Below, piece after piece: positions 43,401 to 54,524 of a stretch of DNA of 64,000 bases. The notes beneath the pieces were generated by a model. It worked only from the letters and a program-made list of their open reading frames with translations, did not search any database and was not told the origin of the DNA. Position numbers and translations under genes: made by a program. Origin of the DNA: Tritrichomonas musculus (taxonomy: Eukaryota > Parabasalia > Tritrichomonadida > Tritrichomonadidae); the NCBI GenBank assembly GCA_039105265.1, contig JAPFFF010000009.1, positions 4,526,001 to 4,590,000 of the forward strand. Direction: 5' to 3'. How positions within the stretch are numbered: position 1 is the stretch's first letter; every line of letters begins with the position of its first letter.

Positions 43401-46400
43401 AAAGAGAATCCTGAATCACTTTTTATTTTGGGAAATTTATGTTGCTTATATGATGATTATTCAAAAGCTGATTTTTCAAAAGCTATATTATATTATAAGA
43501 TATCTGCCAACAAGAATTATTCAAAAGCACAATTAATTTTGGGAAGCATTTATTATTTTGGATGTGATGTTGTAAAAGATTATGTAATAGCAAAATCATT
43601 ATTTGAGTTATCTGCACAGCAAAATAATTACAATGCATACTTTATGTTAGGGAATATTTATTATGGAGATCAAAACTATGTCGAAGCAAGAAAGTTTTAT
43701 GAAATTGCATCCGATAATGGTAATTTATATGCTTCCTTCATGTTGGGAAATATCTTTTATTTTGGATATGGTGTTGAAGAAGATCATGAAAAAGCATTAA
43801 AATATTTCGAATCATCTGTTAAAAAACTAAATTCTTATTCATTATTTATGATAGGAAATATATATTACTTCGGAAGTGGTGTAGAAAAGAATTATGATAA
43901 AGCTAAGAAATATTTTGAATTATCTTCACAATATAAGAATTCAAATGCACTATTTCATTTGGGCAATATGTATCGTGATGGTTTTGGTGGTATTCAAAAT
44001 TTGAAGATAGCAGTCTCTTATTATAAGAAATCAGCAAATTTAAATAATTCAGATGCTTTCTTTGAACTTGGGAATTATTACTTTTATTACAAGAAAAAGA
44101 AAGATTTTTATAGAGCTTTGCAATATTATGAAAAAGCAGCTAATCTTCAGCATTCATATGCTAGTTTAATGACTGGAAACATTTATTATTTTGGAATTGA
44201 AGTTCTACCAGATTACAAAAAGGCCAAAAAATATTACAAAGAATCTGCTAATCAAGATAATCAATATGCAATGTTAATGCTTGGATTTATTTTTTATTAT
44301 GGCTTTGATAATAAATGCAATTACATAAAATCAAAAAAATGGTTTGAAATTTTGGCAGAAAAAAATAATGCAGATGCTTTTTTAATGCTTGGTAATTTGT
44401 ATTATTATGGACAAAATGTTGAACAAAATTTTTCAAAAGCAAAAGAATATTATGAACTATCTGCGAAGCAAGAAAATTCTTATGCATTTTTAATGCTGGG
44501 AAATATGTATTTTTTTGGTCATGGTACTCATCAAGATCATAAAAGAGTTATTGATCTTTTTGAATTATCAGCACAATTAAATAATCCAGATGCTTTTTTA
44601 CTGTTAGGCAATTTATATTATCTGAGTGGTTTTATTTCAAATAATGAAAAAGCTAAAAAATCTTATGAATTGTCAAACAAACTAAAGCAAAATAAAATTT
44701 CAAATTTAATGCTGGGAAATTATTATTTATATACCGAAAATAATTACTTTAAAGGAAATCTGTTTTATGAATCAGCAAATCCATATAAAAGGCGACGAAC
44801 TTGTTTATTTTTCGAAGATATATATAGATCAGGTAACATGATTAAAAATGAAATATTATCTAGTATAAAATATTCTGATATACCTGATGATTTTAGTAAT
44901 GCACTTTTAACATTAGGGAAGCTTTATTATTTTGGCGATGTTATAGAAAAGAATTATATTGAAGCAAAGAAATATTATGAACTATCTGTTCAAAATAGCA
45001 ACAATTCAAATGCTTATTTGATGCTGGGTAATCTTTATTTTTTTGGATATGATTTTGAACAAGATTACCAAAAAGCTAAAGAATATTATTTATTATCATC
45101 GAAATACAACAATTCTTATGCATTTTTAATGCTAGGAATTATGTATGAATTTGGATATGGAGTGTTAGAAGATAAAAGAGAAGCGAGGATATATTATGAT
45201 TTATCCGCCAAACAAGAAAATGGATATGGTTATTTAATGTTGGGTAATCTTTATGAATTAGGTATTGGAGTTGCTCCAAATTATGAAGTAGCCAAAGAAT
45301 ATTATATGTTATCAATACAAAAAAATAATTCATATGCTTCATTAGCATTAGGAAATATGTATTATAATGGTTATGGAGTTGTAAAAAATTATACTACTGC
45401 CTTAAAATATTATGAACTTTCTGCAAGTCAAAATAATGCAGAAGCACTTTTAAAACTTGGTGATATTTATTATTCAGGTAATGTTGTTGAAAAAGATATT
45501 ATTTTAGCTGAAAAATATTATGAATTATCAGCAAATCAAAATAATCCCGATGCTAATGATAAATTAAAAAAGCTTTTTGCAAATAATCATTATGAATCAC
45601 TATTACATTATGAATCATCCAAAAAAAAGTCAACTAGTGTTGGATCCACGCCTGCTAATATTGATAAGATAAATATTATCAAAAATATTGATTTGTTAAG
45701 TAATTTCTCAAGCGTTGAAAATCCTGATTATTTTTTCGATTTAGGAAATATTTATTATTTCGGACTTAAAATAAAACAAGACTATTTAAAAGCAAAAAAC
45801 TATTTTGAATTATCAGCTGAACAGTCCAATAATTCATGGGCTCAGTATATGTTAGGCAATATATATTATTTTGGGTATGGTGTCGATCAAGATTATTATA
45901 AAGCTAAAGAATATTACGAATTATCATCAAATCAAGAGAATTCTTTTGCACAGTTAATGATAGGTTATTATTATGAATCTGGAAATATTGTTGAGCATAA
46001 TTATATAAAGGCAAAAGAATATTATGAAAAATCTGCCGAGCTAAAAAATACTTATGGCCAATTCATGCTAGGAAATATATATTATTTTGGATATGGAGGA
46101 ATGAGAGATTATTCCAAAGCAATTAATTATTATGAGTCTTCATCTGCACAAAATAATTCTTTTGCTTGTCTAATGCTTGGAAATATTTATGAAGTAGGAT
46201 ATTACGTGATTAAAAACGAAAAAATTGCTAGAGATTATTATAATTCATCTTTAAATAGATTTAATTCATATGCACATATAATGTTAGCTAACTTGGAATC
46301 AGCAGATATAACTAAATATGAACAATTATATCAGCAGCATAAAAATTCATATACTCTAATTATTCTTGGAAATATTTATTATTATGGAGACAAACTTAGA

Positions 46401-49400
46401 AAAAATTTTGAAAAAGCTAAAAAATATTATAGTGAAGCCGCAGATCAAAATAATCCAATTGCATTTTTAATGTTAGGCAATATTTATTATTATGGTCATG
46501 GTGTTGAAATAGATGTGCCTAAAGCTATTAAGTACTATGAATTAGCAGCAAGACATAATAGTCCAGAAGCATTAAATGCTCTAGGAAATATTTATTACTT
46601 CGGTAATCGAGATTACAATAAAGCAAAAGAATATTATGAGTTGTCAGCAAGACAAAATAATTTAAATGCAACAGTAATGCTTGGAAATATTTATTATTTT
46701 GGACATGGTGTTGAACAAAATTATTTTAAAGCATATGAATATTATGAAATTTATTCTAAAATAAGCAATTCCTATGCACCTTTTCAAATTAATGCCAAAT
46801 ATCTATCAAAATATTTCATTAATCCTGATTTTCTTGACATAGATCAATATTCGCAATTAAAATATTATCAAGAAGATATAAAAAACTATTTTCAATCAGA
46901 AAAATTCATTTTAAATTTCTTTTCTGAAGTATCAAATGTAGATTGTAGCTTTGAATCAGTTGCAAATCAATTCAATCTAGAATTTCTCGAACAAATAAAG
47001 AATCAATATTTTATTGAGCAAGGTGTTCAAACTGATTATAAGAATAGTCTTCAATCTTGTGAATTCTTTACAAGATTGGATAAATTAGATTCCTTTTTGT
47101 GTTTGGAAAATATATTTGATTTGGGAAAGTCTTCGCAGCAAGAATGTTTAAAAACAATTGAATATAATAATATGTCTTTGAAAATCAATGATATTGAGTC
47201 GATATTTAGTAATGATAATATTTTTGATTATGTTTCAGGAGGAGAAAATGTTAAAGAAACCGAAGAAACAACATTTAAATACTACAAATTTGAAGATATA
47301 CTAAAGTTTAATGATATTGAAGAATTCAGGAATATATTGGATAGAGATTACTTCAAAAATCTTCAACAGGAAAAATTCGGTTCATATTTAACAAATTCAG
47401 TTGATCTCTTTAATAAAGGAAATCTTTATTACTATGGTTTAAATGGTGAAAAAAATTATTTAAAGGCCAAACAATGCTATAAATCATCTCAAAAAGACAA
47501 TTCAGATTCATTGTTCATGCTAGGAAAAATGCATTATGAAGGAAATGGATTTGATAAAGATATATCAAAAGCAGCATATTACTTTAAATTAGCGGCATCA
47601 AAAGGTAACTCGGAAAGTAATTTTATGTTGGGAATTATAAATTTAGAAGACGATAATAAATTAGCAAGAGAATATTTTGAGTTATCTTCAGTACATCAAA
47701 ATTCAAAGGCATCATTAGAATTGGGCAAGCTTTATGAAAAAGATACAGATATTCAGCATGATTATATTAAAGCCAAAAACTATTATATTTTATCTATCAT
47801 TCAAGGGAATTCTTTAGCCCTTTTAAACTTAGGAAATTTATATGAATTCGGTAAAGGTGTTGATCAAAGTTATTTGAAGGCAAAACATTTATATGAATTA
47901 TTATCATTGAAAAAAAATTCTGATGCCTTTTTATTTTTAGGAAATCTTTTCATTAAAAGAAGAGGCCAAGATAATTATTTAAAAGCCATAAAATTCTATG
48001 AAAAATCTGCTGAATATAAGAATTCTATAGCAATGATTAAATTAGGTGAACTTTATGAATCTGGTATTGGTGTTGAAAAAGATAATTCAAAAGCTATAAA
48101 ATATTATGAACAATCTTCAAACGAAAATAATGCTGAAGCATTATTAAAATTAGGTGATATTTACTATAGTATTAAAAATTTTCCAGAAGCGTTGAAATAT
48201 TATCATTTATCAACGGAAAAGAATAATTCAGAAGCTCTTGTAAAAGAAGGGAATTTATATGCTTTGGGACTTGGTGTCATAAAAGATGAATCAAAAGCTA
48301 TAAAATTTTACGTGTCATCATCAAAGCAAAATAATTCAAATGCTTTTTTAAAATTAGGAAATCTTTATGAATTAAGAAATGACGTCATAAAAGCGAAAGA
48401 ATATTATGAACTATCTTGTAAACAAAATAATTCAGATGCATTTCTGAAATTAGGTAATATGTATGAACTAGGTCGTGGTGTAAATAAAAATCTTAAAGAA
48501 GCTATTAGATATTACGAATTGTCAGCTCAACAAAATAATTCTGATGCATTTTTAAAATTAGGATTTTGTTATGAATTTGGTATAGCAGTTAATCGAAATT
48601 ACTTGAGGGCTAGAGAATTTTATAAACTATCAGCCAAAAAAAATAATCCTAAAGCTTTTTATTTTTTGGGAAATTTCCTTTCTGATGATTTGTTACCTGA
48701 TGTTGATTATAAAAAAGCAATCCAATATTATGAAAAGAGCATAAAATTATATGAAGAAAATGTTTATGATTATCCATCAATCAAATATATAGCAATGAAT
48801 AACCTTGGGTTAATCTATTGTTTCTCACAATTTAAAGATAAAGAAAAATTTCAAATATATATAAAAGATTCAGCAAATAATGAATATCCATTTGGCCAAA
48901 ATAATTATGGTTTGATAAACCAATTTTATGAAGAAAAAAAAATTGATAAAGCCATTCATTTTTATAAACGATCATCTGACCAATTTTTTGCACTGGCAGA
49001 ATATAATCTCGGATATATAAAAGAAAAATATGGGAAATATGGAGATCCATATGAATATTATGGCAGAGCATCAGATCATGAAGACAATCCCTTAATTTAT
49101 AGAGAAGAAAAAGTAATCGACAATAGACTTGAAATATCAAAAATTTTTATTCTTTGTTTAACAAACCTGAAATTAATGCTTCATTTCTATGATTTGGAAT
49201 GTTTAAATCAGGATGAATCAAAATTTGAATTAACCAAAAAATACTTCGTTAGATCATTATTGAAACTAACAAAGTATTATTTATATAAATTTCATTTTAA
49301 ATGTGAGATCAAAAAAGGCAAAATCGATTTTTCATATCTTCATCGTTTCATATTAAATTATCCTTTGTTTAATCTTAGAAATCAACCAAATTTAGATTTA

Positions 49401-49802
49401 ACAAAAATAAAAATTCCCAGCATATCTATTAAAAACATTGATTCTATGAAAATGCCAAAGGATATATTTTTACATGCTGAAGAAAATCATAAACTGAATG
49501 ATGATGATATTTATGTGGTTGAGGAAAAAGATGTTAATGAAGAAATTATTTTTACAAGTCCTAATAAATTGTTCGACTATATAATTAAAAGTAAAGAATT
49601 CACTAGTCTTTTTATTGATGAGATTAAAGAGATATGCCGAATAATGATGGATATATTATATACAGAACCTTATCCAATTTTATTTGGTCGAATATTCATT
49701 CATAATCCAAAGAGTAAGTCTGAAATCAAAGATATTAATGAGCTATTTTATGAGGGACTAGGATTAGAAGAATTTACCTATCTACCAAAATGCGTAAAGT
49801 AA
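34458..49802 (+). CDS. giant kinase-Sel1 repeat protein, 5114 residues
   Basis: A single exon of 15.3 kb. Residues 1-265 are unrecognised. Residues about 270-530 form a kinase domain: Lys303 (FAMKI), HRDIKPTN with D386, K388 and N391, APE Glu439 and DIYSFG. The DFG motif reads D404-F405-E406 and no Gly-rich loop is visible, so catalysis is uncertain. From about residue 620 to 4800 there are well over 100 Sel1-like repeats of 36 residues ([36 protein letters not shown] type). Non-repeat spacers interrupt them near residues 1527-1555, 3700-3755 and 4107-4314. The last 250 residues are not repeats. No signal peptide or membrane segment is seen. Sel1 arrays form alpha-solenoids; by length alone this could be a very long scaffold. 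The stop abuts a foreign pseudogene, so the original end may have been lost. The unbroken frame argues for selection. Confidence 0.85.
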   Translation: MTDKIINTDFNEVTESVFEIVNVVKKAVIINMYHKFIFFKLSLTNNSPDHITQIKKLIETSLLNKLSDSRFIICSILEISKRRPFIFPVQSKENKIKNIDINNNSSFEIINSVICIENTVLFVEYIDLHFLKQILSKTRSSIIFLHKSADSLTYTAEKEEILTDFKTFYEKIDANIKKIYLIQNTIQPIFTYLIRRYFYPSYFFKNKGFFKFNADQNQYSFEETVKSKIMDNLNENQLKKENNSSLDLIVNEEFIRRKKQIENKPKTYSFKMSDFMFIRDIHNKDFSIKLVLHIETLYIFAMKITHANANEKKFCQNYSHRCITKFYGFVWENKSIVGIVYEYMSNGSLTKFKNNKNISSAFLVMTINRIFQGINYLHSNKLFHRDIKPTNILFDNDNLAYISDFESIRSHVDQKEIGTKKMTEVFTQDYCSIFYSAPELYDGKYVSYPTDIYSFGLIIYYIFENKNLLNDWNYEHIKNFLRNENYPLINGASEKIQNIFQSCIKFNQEDRIKNHEIKEILIEETSNIYYLLEYLSKELDQQKIEELTQFLIESLYIRFLSESPHELDKYIKEIMQDFFYFREVRERQSFHFNTGPLYLKIDGIDVCYLENMLYIEFFIHPSNSYALFDMANMFFNGKEVEQNYEKAKKFYKLSAKQSNSYALLMLGYLYEKGKGVVKNYKKAKEYYEKSIKFNNSYAFLMLGNLYEHGRSVKTDLNKALLYYKLSAQKSNEFAYLKLMNLCKKMKSIEKDPSTAKKYLEKFYEQNISNMFCILSSLLYAKVLPYHIVAKKYSAISPNQNSGNTLLMLGNFCLEKKSDKIDYQKVKQYYELALQRNNSNPLLMLRDFYYKGKGDKINYQKVMQYYEFSSQKYNSNAYLMLGNIHLKGEGTIIDYQKAKKYYELASKYENSYGMLMLGFLYYYGLGVEKNIEKAIEYFELSKEKNNSDAYLILGNIYYHGNGVKQDFYKAKEYYISSSQLGNSEAILKLGKIYELGIFDKIDYAKAKEYYELSIKQNNYNALYQLSCLYLRGKGVKNSQSEAKQYFDLYIQNIKSDSIFNSGNLYHYGKNIQKKFLKCKDYCLKCCDEIISNSFLLSGKFYYNQKDIDNSFLKAKFYFELSSEQNNAEALFNLGNMYDLGEGVIQDFSVAKKIYKILAKMNNSEALLKLGDMHFNGHGVDVDIMKAKKYYELSMKQNNSTSIYKIGNLYYFGHGVEQDYLKAIEYYELSSQLNNHNALFMLGKMYFYGYGVKQNYSKAQKYFELSFKHNNTESCIMLGNIYYNGYGNKQNYTKAKYFFELAAKQDDSDALLKLGNIYCFGYGVEQNFSKAKEYYDKSAEKNNSDALIEIGNLFLYGLGVKKDFLEAKKYYNMSAKLNNSDALIKIGDLYESGNGFTKSYSNAKHYYELSAEKNNPIAFLKLGNLYKSGKGVNREFKTAKKYYELAAKHDNPEALFMLGYFYYYATGVKQDYKKAKEYFELAMALKNSDASFMLGNIYFYGYGTKKDIAKAQKYYELAAQQRHVNALLKLKNFDSHNENDNQSNDSSLSLIESDDLLKTGNEYLKKKNYLESMEYYELSAQKNNSDALFMIGNLYLFGLGVDRNILRSREYYYLSYQRNNSYTLMKINESLLEKNFEVNSLYKESNSYSCLKLGMHYLNGFGVEKDYKKAKEYFEQSAHNKNAYAYLMLGIMYEFGFLESKDYSKAIEYYKLSAQNDNSFALLMLGNLYLYGNGVNKDFYQSKKYYELSSLHDNSESIRKLNNLFINGNILEFKYYQSERDYNDTNKDRSDVLLYLGGNSFHRSEYKQAKQYFELSANYNNSDALLMIGFMYYFGFGVDIDYQQAKQYFELSANFDNSDALLMLGNLYYNGYGVEKDYSKAKEYYEFSIQLDNYDAMLRLGNLYYFGNGVKKRHNIAEKYYNLLLTHHNNSYANLMLGNIYYLGYGVERNFYRAISYYKDPIQNNSISLLIIGYIYFFGIGVKEDHIKAEEFFTLSSKQNNSYAFLMLGNLYFKKKIYKKAKGYYDSAAKLNNPYAIYMIGYLYYNGYGVEKNYPKAKEIFESKILQNESDALLMLGNIYYFGHNVNINYSKAKKYYEMSANHQNSKANLMLGNIYYFGNGVEQNHSIAWNYYHASTGRNNSYAYLKIGDIYYFEKDYSKAFQFYTIFSLQNELHPIKNLANLYYFGKGTDINYLEAKKYYELSIKENDQYAQFMLGNIYYFGKEVKRNLKIAKEFYEYSAEQDNSYAHLMLGIIYQFGDINEQYKAKKHYKKSAMQKNPYALLMLGNLYYFGDIIKKDYSRAKKYYHLAEEYNNYEASFMIGNIHYYGYGGNINYSKAKKHYKIGAKKGHQYSELMLGNIYYFGLGVEKDYSKAKKYYKLAMKQNNIDALLMIGNIYFYGNGGKQNYQKSYKYFELSSRQENINALLMLGIHYYFGYYVKQDYSKAFSYFQQSAKKNCEYASTLLGNLYYFGHGVENNYEIAKYFYDINGENRNSISSLMLGNLYYLGKGVDQSYLKAREYYELSAKNNNSDALLMLGNLHYFGNETIRDYSKAIEYFESSANFDNSDALLMLGNLYYYGIGVEKNYIKAKKYYELSAKLNNSYANLKLGDLFFFGYGFNKNYFTAKDYYNKSSKQNNSFAFLKLGNLYENGHGVLKSHDIAIFNYDTSAKLNNPYALLKLGNLYYIENNFSKSEQYYKKYLQDHNLFYDEITDNSFKRYYLVENDKSIIDQNISYVYLILGNIFYEKKEFIKSKEYFEFSDKQNNSYAQLMLGNLYYYGQGVEQNYMISKEYFEKSANGGNSHALLMLGKIYQGNNIDDNTDGFEEKAKYYYEQSAQKNNSYSLLILGNFYYFGHMFKQDYLKAKEKYELSARLNNSIALLMLGLLYYNGYGVEQNYTKAKEYFELSSKHNNPYAMLYLGNMYCFGYGVEIDYKKARGYFEEASIQNNLHALIYMGHLYYFGLDVHRDVAKAKEFYERSAQKENPESLFILGNLCCLYDDYSKADFSKAILYYKISANKNYSKAQLILGSIYYFGCDVVKDYVIAKSLFELSAQQNNYNAYFMLGNIYYGDQNYVEARKFYEIASDNGNLYASFMLGNIFYFGYGVEEDHEKALKYFESSVKKLNSYSLFMIGNIYYFGSGVEKNYDKAKKYFELSSQYKNSNALFHLGNMYRDGFGGIQNLKIAVSYYKKSANLNNSDAFFELGNYYFYYKKKKDFYRALQYYEKAANLQHSYASLMTGNIYYFGIEVLPDYKKAKKYYKESANQDNQYAMLMLGFIFYYGFDNKCNYIKSKKWFEILAEKNNADAFLMLGNLYYYGQNVEQNFSKAKEYYELSAKQENSYAFLMLGNMYFFGHGTHQDHKRVIDLFELSAQLNNPDAFLLLGNLYYLSGFISNNEKAKKSYELSNKLKQNKISNLMLGNYYLYTENNYFKGNLFYESANPYKRRRTCLFFEDIYRSGNMIKNEILSSIKYSDIPDDFSNALLTLGKLYYFGDVIEKNYIEAKKYYELSVQNSNNSNAYLMLGNLYFFGYDFEQDYQKAKEYYLLSSKYNNSYAFLMLGIMYEFGYGVLEDKREARIYYDLSAKQENGYGYLMLGNLYELGIGVAPNYEVAKEYYMLSIQKNNSYASLALGNMYYNGYGVVKNYTTALKYYELSASQNNAEALLKLGDIYYSGNVVEKDIILAEKYYELSANQNNPDANDKLKKLFANNHYESLLHYESSKKKSTSVGSTPANIDKINIIKNIDLLSNFSSVENPDYFFDLGNIYYFGLKIKQDYLKAKNYFELSAEQSNNSWAQYMLGNIYYFGYGVDQDYYKAKEYYELSSNQENSFAQLMIGYYYESGNIVEHNYIKAKEYYEKSAELKNTYGQFMLGNIYYFGYGGMRDYSKAINYYESSSAQNNSFACLMLGNIYEVGYYVIKNEKIARDYYNSSLNRFNSYAHIMLANLESADITKYEQLYQQHKNSYTLIILGNIYYYGDKLRKNFEKAKKYYSEAADQNNPIAFLMLGNIYYYGHGVEIDVPKAIKYYELAARHNSPEALNALGNIYYFGNRDYNKAKEYYELSARQNNLNATVMLGNIYYFGHGVEQNYFKAYEYYEIYSKISNSYAPFQINAKYLSKYFINPDFLDIDQYSQLKYYQEDIKNYFQSEKFILNFFSEVSNVDCSFESVANQFNLEFLEQIKNQYFIEQGVQTDYKNSLQSCEFFTRLDKLDSFLCLENIFDLGKSSQQECLKTIEYNNMSLKINDIESIFSNDNIFDYVSGGENVKETEETTFKYYKFEDILKFNDIEEFRNILDRDYFKNLQQEKFGSYLTNSVDLFNKGNLYYYGLNGEKNYLKAKQCYKSSQKDNSDSLFMLGKMHYEGNGFDKDISKAAYYFKLAASKGNSESNFMLGIINLEDDNKLAREYFELSSVHQNSKASLELGKLYEKDTDIQHDYIKAKNYYILSIIQGNSLALLNLGNLYEFGKGVDQSYLKAKHLYELLSLKKNSDAFLFLGNLFIKRRGQDNYLKAIKFYEKSAEYKNSIAMIKLGELYESGIGVEKDNSKAIKYYEQSSNENNAEALLKLGDIYYSIKNFPEALKYYHLSTEKNNSEALVKEGNLYALGLGVIKDESKAIKFYVSSSKQNNSNAFLKLGNLYELRNDVIKAKEYYELSCKQNNSDAFLKLGNMYELGRGVNKNLKEAIRYYELSAQQNNSDAFLKLGFCYEFGIAVNRNYLRAREFYKLSAKKNNPKAFYFLGNFLSDDLLPDVDYKKAIQYYEKSIKLYEENVYDYPSIKYIAMNNLGLIYCFSQFKDKEKFQIYIKDSANNEYPFGQNNYGLINQFYEEKKIDKAIHFYKRSSDQFFALAEYNLGYIKEKYGKYGDPYEYYGRASDHEDNPLIYREEKVIDNRLEISKIFILCLTNLKLMLHFYDLECLNQDESKFELTKKYFVRSLLKLTKYYLYKFHFKCEIKKGKIDFSYLHRFILNYPLFNLRNQPNLDLTKIKIPSISIKNIDSMKMPKDIFLHAEENHKLNDDDIYVVEEKDVNEEIIFTSPNKLFDYIIKSKEFTSLFIDEIKEICRIMMDILYTEPYPILFGRIFIHNPKSKSEIKDINELFYEGLGLEEFTYLPKCVK

Positions 49803-51052
49803 TATTAAATGTCAATGATGTGCATTTACTGAAAGCTCTATCTCCAATTGAAGTCACAGATGAAGGAATCGTTATTTGTGTCAATGATGAACATTCAAAG
49901 AATGCATCATTTCCAATTGAAGTCGCATATGATGGAATCAATATTTGTGTCAATGATGAGCATCTAGAGAAAGCATGATCTCTAATTGAAGTCACAGATA
50001 ATAAGCAATAAATTCCCAGAGTGTCGTCATTTAATATTGCTTTACGCTTTTTTTCATCATATTTAGAATCAATGTTTTTGTCTTGAAGTTGTTTGTAATT
50101 ATATTCTTTGATTATGTGATTAGTTATCGTTGAAATATCGGATGCAGCAATTAAGGTGATTTTTACAGCTGTTTTTTAATAAGTTATCTTTAATATAGAA
50201 ACCGATTTTATTGTGGTGACATTTGATTGATTCTTCAAAGCACACTTCATATGTATTGTCTTCTGGTTCAATGTGCTTACTTTCAAGGATGTTGATGATT
50301 TCTGCATTCTTCGAATGTATCGCGTAGATCCACAGTGAACTGGTTGGTTTTACTCCTTGAATCAGCAAATATTGGAAGATTTGAACTGATCCAAAGAATG
50401 CTGCATATTCAAGCATAGTTGGCTCCTGATCAATAAGAAATGAATTCGTTTCAAATATTGATCTTTTGATCTTGCTGGAAAGTGGAGCGCATGTTTGGTT
50501 CACGTGCGTAATGAATACAACGACACTGTCGCTACGAATCAATGTGCAGATGTAGTTCTCATTTTCGCTTGTGTCTCGCTTCCGTTCAAACTTTTCAAAT
50601 ACGTTTTCATTAGTTAGCTTCATTTCTTTTTCGGTAGCTGATTGCTCTTCTTCCCTCAGAAAAAGTTGGATTTCTGGATAGAAAAAGTGGAGGTATGATT
50701 TTTGGTATTTAATTCTGTCGAAAATTGGTTCTTCAATCTCCAAAATCTGATTTTTTAATAAATAAGTATGCTTAACTTGTTGGTTTCGAAAAAGTCGAAT
50801 ATTTCGGTATTTTTCACCATTTGCTTTAATGTGTTGCCAAGATATTTGATGAGTTCCTCAATTTTCTTTAGAAATTGAAAATGTCGGTGATAATTGTTCT
50901 TCAATAGTTTCGCTTTCTTTAATTTGATTTAATTTGTTGATGAGTTCGGTATTTAAGGTATCGTCTTCACTTTCTATATAATCAATAAGACTCGTGTAAA
51001 GGTCCTTTTTGGCTTTAATATATTCTTGGATTTTTGATTCTCCAACTTCCAT
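49803..51052 (-). pseudogene. DUF3447 (ankyrin-like)-LRR_5 gene, broken
   Basis: It begins with an ATG at 51050-51052 (MEVGESKIQEYIKAKKDLY), the usual opening helix of trichomonad ankyrin-like proteins. Near 50865 the frame shifts to IEELIKYLGNTLKQM...TNKLSILIY. Near 50760 it shifts again to LLKNQILEIEEPIFD and the ankyrin-like block (YAAFFGSVQIFQYLLIQG). A third shift near 50150 leads to [19 protein letters not shown] and [14 protein letters not shown]_5 units follow ([20 protein letters not shown] and two more). The last unit is cut off at about 49810, where the end of the giant gene begins on the other strand. Three frameshifts and a missing 3' end make it a pseudogene. Such fusions of an ankyrin-like N-terminus to BspA LRRs are known in trichomonads. 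Confidence 0.75.
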
Positions 51053-51122
51053 GAATTTAATTTATATATAAAAAAAATATACTTTTGTAAAAAGGACCTT
51101 TACAACAAATTAAATCAAATTA

Positions 51123-51709
51123 CACCTGTTTCACTTTTGTAACGGAAAATTCCACTTTTGTGACGGAAATTTTCACTTTCGTAACGGAAATTTTCATTTT
51201 CGAAACGGAAATTTTCACTTTTGTTACGGAAAATATGAAATTTTCATGAATATATGATCTTTGTTATAAAAATTTGTGATTTTAACATCTTTTATTTTTT
51301 TCTGAATTAAAAATGATTATTCATTCAGAAAAAATTCATCAACAAAAATATGCAATATATAATAATCTCTTCTTTAAAAAAAATTTTATTTAAATAGCAA
51401 ATTTGTATAATTTATTTAATAAAATATACATATATATGAAGAATTAGTGATTTTTAAAACGAAAAATATAATTTATTATTTGATCAATCTAAAAAAAAAA
51501 TTTTCCATAAAAAATGAAATCTATGGCAATATTAGTTGTTATTATACTAAAATTCATAAAAATATTTGAAATGCTTTAAATTTTCTTACGTTTTTGTATT
51601 TTCCGTTACGAAAATGAAAATTTCCGTTACGAAAGTGAAAATTTCCGTAACAAAAATGAAAATTTCCGTTACGAAAGTGGATTTTTCCGTTACAAAAGTG
51701 AAACAGGTG
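51123..51709. mobile_element. MITE A with long repeat-built TIRs
   Basis: A 587-bp element bounded by TA on both sides (51121-51122 and 51710-51711). Terminal inverted repeats of about 112 bp (51123-51236 and 51598-51709) begin CACCTGTTTCACTTTTG. Each arm consists of about five tandem copies of a 21-bp unit related to CACTTTCGTAACGGAAATTTT. The interior is AT-rich with no coding capacity. The TA duplication fits Tc1/mariner-like or other TA-targeting DNA transposons; no transposase is present, so it is non-autonomous. Confidence 0.85.
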
Positions 51710-52123
51710 TAAAAATATAGACTTAAAAAAGTTAAGGATGGGATAAGAAATATCTCTATTATTCGAGATTTTTTGCAATTGAACAAAATTGTTTAGAAAA
51801 AATGAAATAGATCTCCTGAGCATTTTAAGAAAAAATGGAAAAAACATGTTCATATATAAAATTATGATCTAAATATTTTATTTTTTTTTACTCATATTCT
51901 AATTTTAAAAAAAAGAAGTAATTTGATATAGTGATATCAACATATCCTATAAAACGAATTTTAACACAACAAAAAAATAATATATAAAGTGATACATATT
52001 ATAAATTTATGAACAAAACTTTTTGGCATAAAGTAGATGTTGAGATATTTTATGACATTTTAATTATAAATCATTTTAGACTTTGATAAATTAATTTAAC
52101 ACTTTGATAAATCATGTTTCAGT

Positions 52124-53263
52124 CTATCTATACCTCAAATAATCGGTGAAGTTTTCATCATTCGGGCAAACTTTCTTCAAATCGTCTTTAATTTGACCAG
52201 AACGATCAAATTGGTGAAGAATTGCAGGAAAATGTCCATCTCTTGAAATATTTCCGAAAACAAACTTCACATTTTTTACTTTACCCACATAAATGCCTAT
52301 TGTTGATGACAGGTCATTTCCAGCTGGAAGTATTGTGTATTCCATCCTTTTCTTCAAGTATCCAGAATACACAATCATGTTCAGGAAAGATTGATCCAAA
52401 AGAAAAGACTTACGTTCTTTGATGTTTCCAGATTTTTCCATTATTTCGCATAATTTAATCAAAGCATCAACACCTCCTTGCTGCAAACCACCATTCAATA
52501 TATAACCGTTAGAAATATTTGTTTTTTGTTCCTCAGAAAAAATGAGTTCTGGATCGCTACAATGATTCTTTAATTGAACATAACCGCTATTTATATATTG
52601 TGTGTTAAATCCATCATTTTTAATGATGTATCCTTCATTTGATAAGTACAATGATTGTTTAAATTCTGTTGTGAATGGGTCATGCTGAATTATTGAGTCA
52701 TACAAATCCATGAAAATGACTCTGTCAAAAAAAAATTTATTTTGTTTTAAAAAAATTTTATAAATGTAATATTTTAAATAACAGATATTGAAAAGACCAC
52801 CTGTAACTACTTTTCCAAGATTGATGAATTCTGTTCCGCAATCTTCTAAGCTTTGCATAAATTTCGGCTGTGATTTATATTTGCTAATTGTTGAATTGTC
52901 TGTAAAGAGAAAAAGTCTGCATTTCGAACCGGATGTACGCAATGTTTTGACTATTGGAAGTAAATTTGTTAATTTGTTTAGACCTAGTAGGAATATAGCA
53001 TCTCTAGGAGAACTATTAGGAGGATAAGAACCATTATTTGGATGAAAAGAACATAACTTGCATTTATCAAATTTTTTTGGGTTTCCTGAAATATAAAAAT
53101 TTGGAAAAAATTCAATTTTCCTAAAATGTTCAAAAATTAAAAAGATTTGATATGAGATTGGTGAATGACAATTTTTAAATGATTTATTTAAATAAATAAC
53201 TAAGAACACAATATGAAAAACATTTAATGCAAATTTAATTATTTTTTCCAAATGTACTTCCAT
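52124..53263 (-). CDS. putative type II membrane glycosyltransferase
   Basis: The protein has 379 residues. A short cytoplasmic start is followed by a hydrophobic signal-anchor at residues 8-25 (FALNVFHIVFLVIYL), placing the catalytic part in the ER/Golgi lumen. The body has the order of motifs seen in GT-A nucleotide-sugar transferases: VIFMDLYDSIIQHDPF around residue 180-195 (metal-binding DxxD-like), then INSGYVQL. GGVDALIKLCEIM, LLDQSFLN and finally AILHQFDR (family pattern HQYDR) follow. The sugar and acceptor cannot be told. Trichomonads have many such enzymes, probably for surface glycoconjugates such as lipophosphoglycan or N-glycans. MITE B starts 66 bp upstream of the ATG and MITE A ends about 415 bp downstream of the stop, so the gene is flanked by transposons but appears intact. 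Confidence 0.7.
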   Translation of the reverse strand: MEVHLEKIIKFALNVFHIVFLVIYLNKSFKNCHSPISYQIFLIFEHFRKIEFFPNFYISGNPKKFDKCKLCSFHPNNGSYPPNSSPRDAIFLLGLNKLTNLLPIVKTLRTSGSKCRLFLFTDNSTISKYKSQPKFMQSLEDCGTEFINLGKVVTGGLFNICYLKYYIYKIFLKQNKFFFDRVIFMDLYDSIIQHDPFTTEFKQSLYLSNEGYIIKNDGFNTQYINSGYVQLKNHCSDPELIFSEEQKTNISNGYILNGGLQQGGVDALIKLCEIMEKSGNIKERKSFLLDQSFLNMIVYSGYLKKRMEYTILPAGNDLSSTIGIYVGKVKNVKFVFGNISRDGHFPAILHQFDRSGQIKDDLKKVCPNDENFTDYLRYR

Positions 53264-53329
53264 GATTTGGTGGGGAAAATTGGAAAAAGAAATTTTATAT
53301 ACAATTTTATATCACATGTCAATTATGTA

Positions 53330-53930
53330 CAGTTGTTCCACTTTTGTAACGGAAAAATCCACTTTCGTAACAGAATTTTTTTTATGTTTTTTAAAAAATC
53401 CATATTTTTCATTTTGCATTTCTTTTTTTTATCGAAATTCTTTCATAAAGAAAAGTTTAATCAAGAAATGATAATTATAAAGAGGTTTATTAAGTTATTA
53501 ATAATAATTTTGGATTTACTCAAAACTCTTTTTTTAGAAGAAAATCATGTTTTTATAATTGTACTATAAATATAAATGAATATTAAACAGGAAAATTTAA
53601 AAAAAGGATAGAATTCAAGAAAAAATTAGATTATAATTTCAGACAAAGCAAATAAAAAATCAGTATTGCATTATTATGATGAAATAAAATACATTTGTAA
53701 TGGAATTTTAAGCTTTTAAAATAACAAAAATTCTTTTTTTAGCAAGATATTTGCAATAATTATCTTCATCTATAATTTCAAATAAAATGTTGTTCCCAAT
53801 AACTACTGTGTTTTCTACAATTATTTGCATTATATTAAAAATGTAAAAACTCATTAAAAACAAAGATAATTAAATAATAAATTTTTCTGTTACGAAAGTG
53901 GAAAATTCTGTTACGAAAGTGGAACAACTG
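53330..53930. mobile_element. MITE B, same family as MITE A
   Basis: A 601-bp element with TA at both sides (53328-53329 and 53931-53932). Its inverted repeats of about 48 bp start CAGTTGTTCCACTTTTGTAA on the left. Each arm holds two copies of the 21-bp CACTTTYGTAACRGAA unit, against five in MITE A. The ends differ from MITE A at several of the first ten bases, so this is a subfamily. The interior is AT-rich without coding capacity. It lies in the upstream region of the glycosyltransferase gene and could affect its promoter. Confidence 0.85.
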
Positions 53931-54161
53931 TATAATAAAATATCACGAAATATCGAATATCTCAATAAATTGAGTTGGAATCTGAATTTTATAATGTTAA
54001 TCATATATATCAACATATATTATATATAAGTTATCAGTCATATTAGGAAACTATCATCAATTTTGAGAAAAAGCTTATTTACCTCGTTAAAAACATTTTT
54101 GAACATTCCACAGCCAATATGAAAAATCATAAATTTTTAGTTTAAAAAAAAAATTAAATAT

Positions 54162-54377
54162 TTAGATTTAAACGAATTCTGTCAACTTAGTGGCTATGTA
54201 ACTGAAGTCCTTATTGGTTCAATGAACGATACTGATAAACTCAAGCTATCAAACGATTTTCAGCCGAAAATTCGAAAGCATTCATTTTCTGAATTTCAAC
54301 AAGAGCAAGAACTACCTTTGAATAACCAAATACTTTCAAATTTAGATATTTATTTGGGTAAAATAATATATAATTAA
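54162..54377 (+). other. short coding-like relic
   Basis: This open frame of about 70 codons (LDLNEFCQLSGYVTEVLIGS ... LPLNNQILSNLDIYLGK) has codon use unlike the surrounding AT-rich DNA. It has no ATG except an internal one at about 54222. It may be the 3' end of a lost gene; the family was not recognised. The remaining gap between MITE B and the LRR gene shows nothing else. Confidence 0.3.
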
Positions 54378-54524
54378 TATATAATTATTTAATTTGGTTC
54401 AGTAGGAGTAATATTAAAATGATTTAAAAATTGAATATTGAAAAATAAACAATTCAAATTTTTATTACTTAAAAAATAAAAATATATCTAAAAATAGTTA
54501 GCATTTTAAGGTAATTTTTATATA

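Noticed and set aside
51120-51715. Regular 21-bp repeats resembling a CRISPR array
   Set aside because: The units are contiguous without spacers, sit in inverted orientation at the two ends of one element with TA duplications, and the genome is eukaryotic. They are MITE arms.
51554-51853. Open frame encoding FHFRNGNFHFRNGK-like repeats
   Set aside because: It is a translation of the 21-bp units in the MITE arm; 21 is a multiple of three, so the frame stays open by arithmetic.
53252-53569. Plus-strand frames across the left part of MITE B
   Set aside because: They overlap the start of the glycosyltransferase gene and the MITE arm in opposite sense and have low-complexity content.
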